The position numbers and the translations under genes were made by a program. From the NCBI GenBank assembly GCA_937982665.1, contig CALJLD010000153.1:1-15588 (forward strand): a DNA stretch of 15,588 nt. The letters are read 5' to 3'. The DNA comes from an uncultured Planctomycetales bacterium (lineage in GTDB: Bacteria; Planctomycetota; Planctomycetia; Pirellulales; S012-138). Positions 1 through 7,301 of this stretch are shown in pieces. The number at the start of each line of letters is the position of its first letter. Position 1 is the first letter of the stretch. The notes below the pieces were generated by a model. The model was not told the origin of the DNA. It was given only the letters and a program-made list of their open reading frames with translations, and made no database searches.

Positions 1-62
1 AAAAGTTCTTGGCTGAACCAACGATCACGTGGTGGCACCCACAATAACAGCTTTTTGCGGCA

Positions 63-136
63 GACGCGCGCCTTCCGTCATTCCCGCCAGACGGGAATCC
101 AGTCAACGGCGCGCCATGACGCCGAGTGAAACGACG
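63..136. repeat. intergenic palindromic repeat, copy 1
   Basis: This is a 74-bp unit that aligns to 231-304 with about 80% identity by eye (about 13 mismatches and two single-base gaps). It contains the inverted repeat ATTCCCG (80-86) / CGGGAAT (92-98). A right flank of the form GTCAACG...ATGACGCC...GTGAAAC is shared with copy 2. The pattern resembles the small dispersed palindromic repeats (REP/MITE-like) found between genes in many bacteria. No function is visible. Confidence 0.75.
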
Positions 137-230
137 ATTGGGTGGCATGGTCACATCGCGCAGCATGGGTGACCATGAATGCGTCGAGCTAAACACGCGG
201 TGAGCTGTACCAACCATCACGCGATGGAGC

Positions 231-304
231 AAAGCGCGCCCTACGTCATTCCCGTGGAGACGGGAATGACGTCAACGCGCGCAATGACGCCAGGTGAAAC
301 AACG
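231..304. repeat. intergenic palindromic repeat, copy 2
   Basis: This is the second copy of the 74-bp unit. Its core is a perfect inverted repeat with 13-bp arms at 243-255 (ACGTCATTCCCGT) and 260-272 (ACGGGAATGACGT) around a 4-nt GGAG loop. The palindrome is more complete than in copy 1, where the right arm has changed to GGGAATCCAG. The RNA or single-stranded DNA would form a strong hairpin. No poly-T tract follows, so it does not look like a terminator. Confidence 0.8.
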
Positions 305-364
305 TCGAATGACAAAGCAACACCTTCCACACTCGGATTGATGCGTGACAAGTCACTTTAACTT

Positions 365-414
365 GACTGGATTCCCGCCTGCGCGGGAATGACGTTTGGG
401 TGGCCATGCCACCC
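365..414. repeat. intergenic palindromic repeat, partial copy 3 with second hairpin
   Basis: ATTCCCGC (371-378) and GCGGGAAT (383-390) form an 8-bp stem with a CTGC loop, followed by GACG as in copy 2. The long right flank of copies 1 and 2 is absent. A second perfect inverted repeat follows directly: GGGTGGC (398-404) and GCCACCC (408-414) with a 3-nt loop. This echoes the GGGTGGCATGG motif to the right of copy 1 at 140-150. Confidence 0.7.
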
Positions 415-432
415 GTCACACAGCACGCGGTT

Positions 433-473
433 CAACAAACAAAGACGCCCCGGTCAGAGTGACCGAGGCGCCT
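433..473 (-). terminator. intrinsic terminator of the 510-1100 gene
   Basis: A GC-rich hairpin pairs 444-456 with 460-472 (11 of 13 base pairs, GAG loop). Read on the minus strand it is followed by the T-rich run TTTGTTTGT (433-443 region). It starts about 38 nt past the stop codon at 510, as expected for a rho-independent terminator of that gene. Confidence 0.75.
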
Positions 474-509
474 TCCACGTTGCACGAGAGTTTGTCGTTG
501 AAAGTTGTC

Positions 510-1100
510 TTAGTTACCGAAGCGTTGCAGCGTTCGGATCGCTCCTTGCAGGATCCTGCCAGCTTGCTGTCCGTTCATCCGCGATGGATTGCGGCCAAAA
601 CTCTGCTGACGTCCGCCACCAACGTAGCTGCTGGTGACGCTTTGCGTGCCTTGCGGATAGCCGCCGTAGATATTGCTGACCGATTGCGTTCCCATGTTCG
701 GATACGGCGTGTTTGGATAAGGCGAGGAGTTGCCGGTGGCCCAGGTTGTGGTCACGTTGCCGTGGGGAACTCCGTAAGAAGTCCAGCGATAGCCTCGCAT
801 GTAGTAAGGACGACCGTAGGAATCGTAGCGAAGTTCATTCACGTAGTGCAGCGAGCCGGGATCAACATGGCCGCGGTTGGGGTCCATCGCGCTGGCGTGC
901 AGTTGGTCTTGATGACGATGAACAATCGGATTGCCGAAGGCGTCGAACGTTACGCCGGTGACGTGGTTGCCGGAAGCGGCGATCACAGGGTTGCCGCCTG
1001 GGGCTTGCACGAGGTGCTGAGCATTCGCGGCGGCGGAAGCGGCCATAGTCACACAAGCGGCCAGGGCCAAACCAAACAGGCGAGTCATTTGAGTCTTCAC
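510..1100 (-). CDS. small secreted protein of unknown function, Gly/Tyr/Asn/Pro-rich
   Basis: A 196-residue protein that I do not recognise. Residues 1-27 form a Sec-type signal peptide (short basic start, hydrophobic core, ANA|Q cleavage at 27/28). An LAAC motif at 13-16 mimics a lipobox, but hydrophobic sequence continues after the Cys, so signal peptidase I is likelier. The mature part has no cysteine. It carries two similar DxxGxP motifs (FDAFGNP near 52, YDSYGRP near 92), a low-complexity stretch at 122-163 with repeated PYPN and GTQSV units, and a basic Gln/Arg-rich tail. The GTG start at 1100 is chosen because GGAG (1108-1111) lies 7 nt upstream; an in-frame ATG at 1088 is less well placed. 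It is a single-gene unit with its own terminator. It is probably an exported envelope or matrix protein, which is inference from composition only. Confidence 0.7.
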   Translation of the reverse strand: MKTQMTRLFGLALAACVTMAASAAANAQHLVQAPGGNPVIAASGNHVTGVTFDAFGNPIVHRHQDQLHASAMDPNRGHVDPGSLHYVNELRYDSYGRPYYMRGYRWTSYGVPHGNVTTTWATGNSSPYPNTPYPNMGTQSVSNIYGGYPQGTQSVTSSYVGGGRQQSFGRNPSRMNGQQAGRILQGAIRTLQRFGN

Positions 1101-1155
1101 AGTATTTCTCCAGAACAGTTGGTTTTTGAGTTGGGCCGCAGCCGATGTCGCGGCC

Positions 1156-1183
1156 GTTACAACCCAGCTACCGTCACGCCCAA
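1156..1183 (-). promoter_or_regulatory. possible sigma70-like promoter for the 510-1100 gene
   Basis: On the minus strand a TTGGGC (1178-1183) and a TGTAAC (1156-1161) are 16 bp apart, giving a predicted leader of about 50 nt before the GTG start at 1100. Each box matches the consensus only partly, so this is a weak call. Confidence 0.22.
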
Positions 1184-1256
1184 CCGCGCGGGGACAAGAA
1201 ATCCGTGAAATTCCGCTTCATGCGGAAACCGGGCGAAAACAGCGGGAGAAACCGAC

Positions 1257-1279
1257 AAAAAGCCCTGGAAAAACGGGCT
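1257..1279 (-). terminator. intrinsic terminator of the DUF1592-DUF1552-DUF1501 operon
   Basis: On the minus strand AGCCC (1279-1275) pairs with GGGCT (1265-1261) across a 9-nt loop and runs straight into a T tract at 1261-1257. It lies about 220 nt past the DUF1501 stop at 1502. The stem is short, but the U tract and GC pairing are typical. Confidence 0.5.
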
Positions 1280-1501
1280 ACTTCGCTCGCTGGCGGTAGC
1301 TGCAAGAAGGGGGGCAAGAGTGCTGGCGATCGCCGAGTGCCCCAGGCACAAGCGGATTGCAGGAAGCTATCGCACCGCGAGTGGATTCGTGGTCAATGCC
1401 ATGCCACCTCAACTCGGCTCCTCTTGTCGCTGCGCGACACAGACGCCGGAGCGTTTGCGCCACCATTGGAATGCCTTGTGGTTGAATAAATCAACAGGCC
1501 G

Positions 1502-2989
1502 CTAGGCAATCAACTCTGGCCGCACATTGCCGAAGACGTCGGTCAGACGAAACTCGCGGCCTTGGAAGCGATAGGTCAGCTTCTCATGGTCCAGCCCTAG
1601 CAGGTGCAGCATTGTCGCTTGCAGGTCATGGACAGGCACTTTGTTGTCCGTGATGAAGTAGCCAAGCTCGTCGGTTGCGCCAATTTCCGCACCGCGCTTG
1701 GCTCCGCCGCCGGCCATCCAGGCGGTGAAGCAGTGCGGGTGATGGTCTCGCCCCAGCAACTTGGAGCCGTTTCGCTCCTCATTCATCGGCGTTCGACCAA
1801 ACTCGCCACTCCAGACAATCAAGGTATCGTCAAGCAGGCCGCGCTGCCGCAGGTCTTTGATCAACGCGGCAATGGGACGGTCCGTTTGCTGGCACTTGAC
1901 CGGCAAATGGTGCACCAGATCGTTATCCATGCTGGTGCCGTGGTTGTCCCAGCCCCAATCAAAGAGCTGGACGTAGCGCACGCCTTGCTCCAAGAGCCGC
2001 CGAGCCAACAGGCAATTGTTGGCGAAGGAAGATTCGCCCGGTTTCGCACCGTACAACTCGTGAATGTGTTGGGGCTCGCGCGTGATGTCCATCACTTCCG
2101 GGACCGACATCTGCATGCGGAAGGCCAGTTCGTATTGTTCGATCCGCGTCAGCGTCTCAGGATCGCCTGCCTGAGCATGTTGCATTTCGTTGAGTTCGCG
2201 CAATGCATCCAACGCGCGGCGGCGCGAACCACGATCGATCCCGTCCGGGTTGCCGACATAAAGAATGGGATCACCGCTGGAGCGGCATTGCACACCTTGG
2301 TAGACCGATGGCAGGAATCCGCTTCCCCAGACGGACTTGCCGGCACTTGGGGTCTTGGCGCCGGAAATCAAAACAACAAAGCCAGGCAAGTTGTTGGTTT
2401 CTTGCCCCAGCCCATACAACAGCCACGAGCCCATTGCCGGGCGGCCAAACCGCGGCGATCCGGTGTAGAGAAACATTTGGGCCGGGGCATGGTTGAACTG
2501 ATCCGTGTGCATGGACCGAATGACGGTCAGCTCATCCGCGCATGTTGCCAGGTGCGGCAAGAGTTCTGACATCAGCACACCGGATTCACCGTGCCGCGCG
2601 AACTTGTAGGGTGATCCCAGCAGTTTGGGATGCCCTTTGATGAACGCGAACCGCTCGTTCTTCAGGTATTCGTCAGGGCACTTCTCGCCGTTGAGTTCGC
2701 GGAGCTTGGGTTTATCGTCCCAAAGATCCAACTGTGGCGGCGAGCCGGCCATGTGCAGGTAAACAACGCGTTTGGCCTTGGCGGCGAAGTGCGACGGACG
2801 AACGCCGAGAGGGTCGTCCGTTCTCCCCAAAGAGGATCCGTCTTGCGGTTGGCCAACGGATCGGGCGAATGCCGTTTGGTCGCCCAACATGGACGCGAGG
2901 GCGAGCGCACCGATGCCGTGCCCAGCCTTACCGAACATTTGGCGGCGAGTGATGGCTCGCGCGGCTTGCTGCTGAGGGTCCAGATGCAT
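1502..2989 (-). CDS. DUF1501 family exported protein (Tat signal)
   Basis: A 495-residue protein of the DUF1501 family (PF07394), abundant in Planctomycetota and related to the alkaline phosphatase/sulfatase-like fold; its substrate is unknown. A twin-arginine signal is seen at residues 13-36 (TRRQMFGKAG then a hydrophobic run), so it is exported folded. Family landmarks are VYLHMAGSPPQLDLWD (about 76-91), SGEFGRTPM (394-402), GRDHHPHCFTAWMAGGG (413-429) and the C-terminal HDLQATMLHLLGLDHEKL block (454-471). The length is normal for the family. It is the last gene of the operon, 132 bp after the DUF1552 gene. The ATG has only a weak upstream Shine-Dalgarno sequence. DUF1501 genes more often accompany DUF1549/DUF1553 proteins; here the partner is a DUF1592/DUF1552 pair. 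Family assignment is firm, function is not known. Confidence 0.93.
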   Translation of the reverse strand: MHLDPQQQAARAITRRQMFGKAGHGIGALALASMLGDQTAFARSVGQPQDGSSLGRTDDPLGVRPSHFAAKAKRVVYLHMAGSPPQLDLWDDKPKLRELNGEKCPDEYLKNERFAFIKGHPKLLGSPYKFARHGESGVLMSELLPHLATCADELTVIRSMHTDQFNHAPAQMFLYTGSPRFGRPAMGSWLLYGLGQETNNLPGFVVLISGAKTPSAGKSVWGSGFLPSVYQGVQCRSSGDPILYVGNPDGIDRGSRRRALDALRELNEMQHAQAGDPETLTRIEQYELAFRMQMSVPEVMDITREPQHIHELYGAKPGESSFANNCLLARRLLEQGVRYVQLFDWGWDNHGTSMDNDLVHHLPVKCQQTDRPIAALIKDLRQRGLLDDTLIVWSGEFGRTPMNEERNGSKLLGRDHHPHCFTAWMAGGGAKRGAEIGATDELGYFITDNKVPVHDLQATMLHLLGLDHEKLTYRFQGREFRLTDVFGNVRPELIA

Positions 2990-3027
2990 GGTTACTTACG
3001 CGTTAGCTTAACGCCCCGGCTTTCGGC

Positions 3028-3059
3028 ATCCCTTCCATTCAGCGTCCCTTCCATTCAGC
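3028..3059. repeat. 16-bp tandem duplication between two operon genes
   Basis: TCCCTTCCATTCAGC occurs at 3029-3043 and again at 3045-3059, giving two direct 16-bp units that differ only in the first base. On the minus (coding) strand each unit carries GGAAGGGA, a ribosome-binding-like sequence, 40-70 nt before the DUF1501 start. This is too far to serve that ATG directly. Confidence 0.8.
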
Positions 3060-3121
3060 ATCCATTGTGTCACACGACCGGCCAGGATTCCAACCTGCTG
3101 GTGCGGATTCTGCAGCGGCAG

Positions 3122-4492
3122 TTATGCATCTTCCTCCAAGCCGGAAAGCCTTTCCTTACCGTCACCAATGGTGTCCAGCGTGCAGCCCAAGCGGTCCGTC
3201 ATTGACAGGAACAAGTTGTTCAACGGCGTGTCTTTGGGATAGACCAGGTGCCGGCCAGTGGCGAGGGTTCCGCCGCCGCGGCCTGCGAGGATGATGGGCA
3301 AGTCATGATGGCGATGACGGTTACCGTCCGAGATTGCGCTGCCGTAGACGATCATGCTGTTATCCAGCACGGTCCCTTCGCCTTCGGCCAACGAGTCCAA
3401 CTTCTGCAGGAAGTTGGCGAACTGCTGGATGTAGAATTCGTCAATCTTCTGCAGGTTGCTGACTTTCTTCTTATCGCCGCGGTGGTGCGAAATCTCGTGA
3501 TGTCCCGAGCGGACACCCAGCGCGGGAAAGCTGCGATTGCTGCCGGCGTTTGCCAGCATGAAACTGCAAATCCGCGTGCTATCCGTTTGGAAGGCCAACG
3601 CCATGAGGTCATACATCAGGCTGATGTGCAGGGCGTAGTCGCGCGGGATGCCTTGGGGGACTTCCACGTCTTCCGGAATGTCGATGGGGTCGCTGTTCTC
3701 GATGTTTTCAATGCGGACTTCCAGTTCGCGAACCGCGTTGAGGTACTCATCGAGTTTCTTGCGATCCGTTTCTCCCAACCGCGATCGCAATCGCGTTGTT
3801 TCGTCGTGCACGAGATCAAGGATGCTTTGACGGAATTCGTTGCGTTGGGCTTCTCCGGCGGCGCGTTGACGAGCATCGGAGCTACCGAACATCCGCTCGA
3901 AGACGAGCTTGGGATTGATCTCTTTAGCCATTGGCTGGCTGGGGGTCTTCCAAGAAATGTTGGAGGAGTACGCACAGCTATAGCCGGAATCACAACCGCC
4001 TGCGTTGCGGCTGCGGACGGTTCCCAGCTCCAATGACGGCAGTCGTGTTCGCGAGCCAATCTGTTCGGCAGCAGCCTGATCAATGGAGACGCCGACGGAG
4101 ATGTCCGCGCTGTCCGTCTTGAAGGGTTGAGCGCCGGTAAGAAAGACCGAGGCATTGCGCGCATGATCGCCAGGGCCATCACCATTGGCGCGGCCGTGAT
4201 GTTGAGCCAGGCCGGAGAAGAGCATCAGCTTTTCGCGGAGCGGCTTGAGCGCTTGGTGTGTCTTCCCAAAGCGGAAGTTCTTACCTTCGCCTTCTGGCTG
4301 CCAGTCAGGCATGATGGCGCCGTTGGGAAAGAATATGAACGCTGCGCGTTGTGGCGCGGCCGGCGCGGCGCTCAACGGGGAGTTGGCAGCAACGAGCGAC
4401 TGCAAAGGGCTCATGGCTTCCAAGAGCGGAAGCGAAAGGCTCACGCCCAAGCCGCGCAGAAACGTTCGTCGGTGCAGTTGTGTGTTCTTCAA
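3122..4492 (-). CDS. DUF1552 family exported protein (Tat signal)
   Basis: A 456-residue DUF1552 (PF07586) protein, a planctomycete-enriched secreted family of unknown biochemical role. The twin-arginine signal is HRRTFLRGLG (7-16) followed by a hydrophobic run ending near residue 36. Family landmarks are AFIFFPNGAIMPDW (51-64), GDGPGDHARNASVFLTG (104-120), YSCAYSSNISW (171-181), GHHEISHH (330-337) and DGNRHRHHDLPI (389-400); the His-rich motifs could bind metal, which is inference. The start is TTG at 4492: the stop of the upstream gene overlaps it as TTGA, and GGAAGGA (4501-4507) sits 8 nt upstream, so the pair is translationally coupled. DUF1592-DUF1552 gene pairs are a standard planctomycete arrangement. 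Confidence 0.92.
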   Translation of the reverse strand: MKNTQLHRRTFLRGLGVSLSLPLLEAMSPLQSLVAANSPLSAAPAAPQRAAFIFFPNGAIMPDWQPEGEGKNFRFGKTHQALKPLREKLMLFSGLAQHHGRANGDGPGDHARNASVFLTGAQPFKTDSADISVGVSIDQAAAEQIGSRTRLPSLELGTVRSRNAGGCDSGYSCAYSSNISWKTPSQPMAKEINPKLVFERMFGSSDARQRAAGEAQRNEFRQSILDLVHDETTRLRSRLGETDRKKLDEYLNAVRELEVRIENIENSDPIDIPEDVEVPQGIPRDYALHISLMYDLMALAFQTDSTRICSFMLANAGSNRSFPALGVRSGHHEISHHRGDKKKVSNLQKIDEFYIQQFANFLQKLDSLAEGEGTVLDNSMIVYGSAISDGNRHRHHDLPIILAGRGGGTLATGRHLVYPKDTPLNNLFLSMTDRLGCTLDTIGDGKERLSGLEEDA

Positions 4493-7068
4493 CGTTGGGT
4501 TCCTTCCGTCAAAGCGGCAGCCATGAACGGTTTGCTGGTCACGATTTCTATGACCAACCGTTCAAAACGATAATTGTCCGCAGCCGCGTTGGCCAATACA
4601 AAGTCAATCGTCGCGCGGTCCCGGCGTGTGACGCCACGTCCCAACGCGTAAGTCATCAGGTTTTCCGTAAAGCAGCGCACGAATTGCTCGCTGCGCTTGT
4701 TCGCCAAGATGGCAACCAACTCCGCAGCGCCGTGAAAAGACTCGCCGCTGGGAAGCTGACCGGTTGGGTCAACATCCCGGCCGACATCATCTTGTGTCCG
4801 ATTTTCGCCCAAGGGGCCGAAGCCTTCGAAGCCGAATCCGATTTCGTCCATCAATTGGTGGCATGAGTTGCATGTCGCGCTTTCCCGATGCACCCGTAGT
4901 TGATCTCTTAGCGGCAACTCGGGATTGGCTTCGGCAACTTCCTCAAGCGGCGGCACATCGTCCGGCGGATCAGGCGGTGCGTCGCCCAGTATGTTTTCCA
5001 ACACCCACTTGCCGCGTTTGACCGGCGAAGTCCGCGTTGGATTTGAAGTAATCGTCAGGATGCTTGCTTGTGATAAGAGTCCCGCTCGAGATGTCGCGGA
5101 CAAATCGATCTGTTGGAATTCCGGCCCTGCGACATCCGGCAGGCCATAATGATCGGCCAGTCTTTGATTGACGAAGGTGGTCTTCGCTTGCAGCAGATCG
5201 AGGATCGGCCGGTTCTCGCGCATGACCCAGGTGAAAAAGTGCTCCGTCTCATTCCGCATGGCCGACTTCAGCTCCCCATCCAGGCCAGGAATACTATCGT
5301 CATTTGGCGCGATTTCATCCAATCGCCGCAAGTTGAGCCATTGTCCGGCAAAGTTATCGACAAACGCCTCGCTGCGAGGATCGGCCAGCATCCGCCGCGT
5401 TTGCTGTTTGAGCGTCTCTGGATCACTCAGCTTTCCGGCAGCGGCCAAGGCGAAGAGTTCGTCATCCGGCATTGTGCTCCAGAGGAAGTAACTCAACCGC
5501 GATGCGAGCGCGTATTGTTCCAAGTTTTGAAGTTCTTCGCCTTTGAGTTCCTCGCCCGGTGTTGCATTTGCTTCGCCTTCGACATGAAACAAGAAATGTG
5601 GCGAAACAAGGATGGCCATTACGGAAAACTGCATCCCGCGTTCAAACGTTGCGCCTTGTTTCACCGCGGCGCTGGCGAGCCCGGCGTACTTGTTGACTTC
5701 GTTCTCTGATACCGGTCGGCGAAATGCCTTGGCCGCGAAAGGCCTTAGCAATTTGCGGGCGAGTTGTTCAACTTCCGCTTGTTCGGCTTCTTCTTGTTTG
5801 GCGGCACCTTGCGTGGCGGAATCGGTCTGTTCACCCAGCGTCTGCTGAAGCGAAATCAACTGTTGATGGAATTCCGGCAACGACTCGACTTCCGGTTCGC
5901 CGACGCGTTCAACATGAATTGATCTTACGCGCAAGTTGCGGTCTTTGTCGCCTTCGGCTTCAGGATTGTAATAGTCATTGATGAACGCCGCTTCGATGCG
6001 TGACTCGCCAGCAGGCAAGGAGCACCGCAACTCAAATTCGCGCGTGCGGCGGCTTTCGACATCGAGCGTTGCCTGAGTTTCGCCAGCGGCGGTAAGCCTC
6101 ATTTTGGCGGGTTCATCGCCTGCCGGATCGGCCGAGGCCTCAACGCGAATCATGTACTCGGCGGCCACCGGCAAGTTGACGTTGGCGGAGACTTCGCCAT
6201 TTCTTGACATGTGATAGTTGCCGCGGCGGTCAAGCGAACCTCCGGAAACGCCAGTGAACTCGTCAGCACCCACCGTCACAGCGAAGGGCGTGAACGCATC
6301 CGCGTTGATAGCAGCCTGGGCGATTTGCTCCGCGGCATCCAGATACTTCTCCATGTGCAACGGCGAAACGGACAGCACATCGCCAATGTTGTCGAAGCCA
6401 GCCCCGACTTCGTCCGAGGGAAAATCCTTGGCCGGGGAAAAATTGATTCCCAACAAATCGCGAATGGTGTTGTCATATTCGGCGCGATTCAGCCTGCGGA
6501 GCGTTGGCTTTTGCGCGGCCCTGGGCGAAGTTTCCGCGGCATGATCCAACGCATTGTTGAGCCAGAGCACAAATTGTTCTTTGTCCTCTTCGCCGAGTGA
6601 GCCGTAATCCGCAGGCGGCATTGCGCCGGCGCGAATCATCTTCAGTACGGTCTCAAACTTTTGTGGCTCCGCCTGAACGTTCGCAAACGAGGAAAGACTG
6701 CCGAGATCGATTCCGGCTTCGGCCGATTCGCCGGAATGGCAATCGCCACAATTGGACTGAACGATGGTGCGAATTGCTTGCTCGAACTGGCGATTGAGCT
6801 TTGCCACGGTTTGCTCCGATTTCTGCGTGGCAACGTCTTGCTTGGGATGGCCGGAACTCGAGGAGCCAGCTGAGCCGATCGCACAAACGAGACCAACGCA
6901 AACGCAGGTCAAACAGCAGAGCCAGATTGCGCGCTGGGGACCAGCCGCCGATTCAGCGAATGGATCACGTCCTTCCCGTTGCGGAAGCGGTTTCTTACCA
7001 GCAAACAAACGTTTACGCATGCGTTCCGGTGTAGACCTCGGTCCTTGACCACAACTGCGAGGCGACAT
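4489..7068 (-). CDS. planctomycete cytochrome-type DUF1592/DUF1588/DUF1585 protein
   Basis: An 859-residue exported multi-domain protein of unknown substrate. A membrane anchor or signal lies at about 47-66 after an unusually long 46-residue leader; starting at Met17 (7020) would shorten it, and neither start has a clear Shine-Dalgarno sequence. Domains in order: planctomycete cytochrome site CGDCH (107-111, PSCyt1 type, one c-heme), DUF1587 (about 190-255, RRLNRAEYDNTIRDLLGI), a beta-rich region (260-390) that may be carbohydrate-binding-like, DUF1595 (437-500), DUF1592 (518-645), DUF1588 (660-757) with a second CxxCH, CNSCH (733-737), and DUF1585 (783-857). Haem attachment would need export and the cytochrome c maturation system. 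It is the first gene of the operon and overlaps the DUF1552 start by 4 nt. Family is certain; a role in envelope redox or polymer breakdown is only speculation. Confidence 0.93.
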   Translation of the reverse strand: MSPRSCGQGPRSTPERMRKRLFAGKKPLPQREGRDPFAESAAGPQRAIWLCCLTCVCVGLVCAIGSAGSSSSGHPKQDVATQKSEQTVAKLNRQFEQAIRTIVQSNCGDCHSGESAEAGIDLGSLSSFANVQAEPQKFETVLKMIRAGAMPPADYGSLGEEDKEQFVLWLNNALDHAAETSPRAAQKPTLRRLNRAEYDNTIRDLLGINFSPAKDFPSDEVGAGFDNIGDVLSVSPLHMEKYLDAAEQIAQAAINADAFTPFAVTVGADEFTGVSGGSLDRRGNYHMSRNGEVSANVNLPVAAEYMIRVEASADPAGDEPAKMRLTAAGETQATLDVESRRTREFELRCSLPAGESRIEAAFINDYYNPEAEGDKDRNLRVRSIHVERVGEPEVESLPEFHQQLISLQQTLGEQTDSATQGAAKQEEAEQAEVEQLARKLLRPFAAKAFRRPVSENEVNKYAGLASAAVKQGATFERGMQFSVMAILVSPHFLFHVEGEANATPGEELKGEELQNLEQYALASRLSYFLWSTMPDDELFALAAAGKLSDPETLKQQTRRMLADPRSEAFVDNFAGQWLNLRRLDEIAPNDDSIPGLDGELKSAMRNETEHFFTWVMRENRPILDLLQAKTTFVNQRLADHYGLPDVAGPEFQQIDLSATSRAGLLSQASILTITSNPTRTSPVKRGKWVLENILGDAPPDPPDDVPPLEEVAEANPELPLRDQLRVHRESATCNSCHQLMDEIGFGFEGFGPLGENRTQDDVGRDVDPTGQLPSGESFHGAAELVAILANKRSEQFVRCFTENLMTYALGRGVTRRDRATIDFVLANAAADNYRFERLVIEIVTSKPFMAAALTEGTQR
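4501..4507 (-). promoter_or_regulatory. ribosome binding site deciding the TTG start of the DUF1552 gene
   Basis: Minus-strand GGAAGGA lies 8 nt before TTG at 4492, inside the 3' end of the upstream gene. No ATG or GTG in the same frame competes close by. Together with the TTGA stop/start overlap this supports coupled translation from a TTG codon. Confidence 0.65.
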
Positions 7069-7223
7069 TAAAGCAACGCCGCGCGGAAATGGGGATGCGT
7101 CGGATCGAGTCTAAGGAGGGAGTCTTCGAAGGCGATGGAGAATTGTTGGCGGGCAAACGGAGGGTGGCAGGTGCCGGTTTGCCTTGCGGTGGGCCATCAC
7201 GCCGACAATTCAGTGGGCTGGAT

Positions 7224-7253
7224 ATTCTAGATCAAACCAGGGGGAGATGCCAA
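7224..7253 (-). promoter_or_regulatory. sigma70-like promoter of the DUF1592-DUF1552-DUF1501 operon
   Basis: On the minus strand a -35 box TTGGCA (7253-7248) and a -10 box TAGAAT (7229-7224) are separated by 18 bp, each matching the consensus at five of six positions. It lies in the 233-bp gap between the fusion-protein gene and the 4489-7068 gene. The predicted leader before the ATG at 7068 is about 150 nt. It is the best promoter match in the window. Confidence 0.55.
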
Positions 7254-7301
7254 CACGAACAGACGAGCCCGAAAACTGCGAGAAAAACGGCAGACAACTG
7301 G

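Larger units (their letters stand above)
1..432. other. gene-free region with a palindromic repeat cluster
   Basis: No convincing gene lies here. Short open frames run across the repeats and show no protein-like composition. The stretch is dominated by related inverted repeats of the ATTCCCG/CGGGAAT type, listed separately, and by GGGTGGCA/TGCCACCC motifs. An 8-bp inverted repeat (ATGGTCAC at 147-154, GTGACCAT at 169-176) lies between the first two copies. The region lies downstream of the minus-strand gene that ends at 510, beyond its terminator. Confidence 0.7.
1101..1501. other. 400-bp intergenic region without a gene
   Basis: This lies between the secreted-protein gene and the DUF1501 gene. 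It holds the possible promoter at 1156-1183, a TTCCGC/GCGGAA hairpin at 1211-1227, the terminator at 1257-1279, and a small AT-rich inverted repeat GTTGA/TCAAC at 1481-1495 just past the DUF1501 stop. Open frames on both strands here have no protein-like character. Confidence 0.6.

Noticed and set aside
63..414. CRISPR array
   Set aside because: Only two to three copies, irregular spacing, copies diverged by ~20%, and no cas genes in the window.
396..1208. Long plus-strand frame (270 codons) opposite the secreted-protein gene
   Set aside because: It is antisense to a gene with signal peptide, ribosome site and terminator; its translation has no domain character and it crosses that gene's terminator.
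1604..2569. Plus-strand frame of 321 codons inside the DUF1501 gene
   Set aside because: Antisense shadow in GC-rich DNA; the minus strand carries clear family motifs throughout.
3248..4036. Plus-strand frame of 262 codons inside the DUF1552 gene
   Set aside because: Antisense shadow of a well-supported DUF1552 gene; no recognisable motif.
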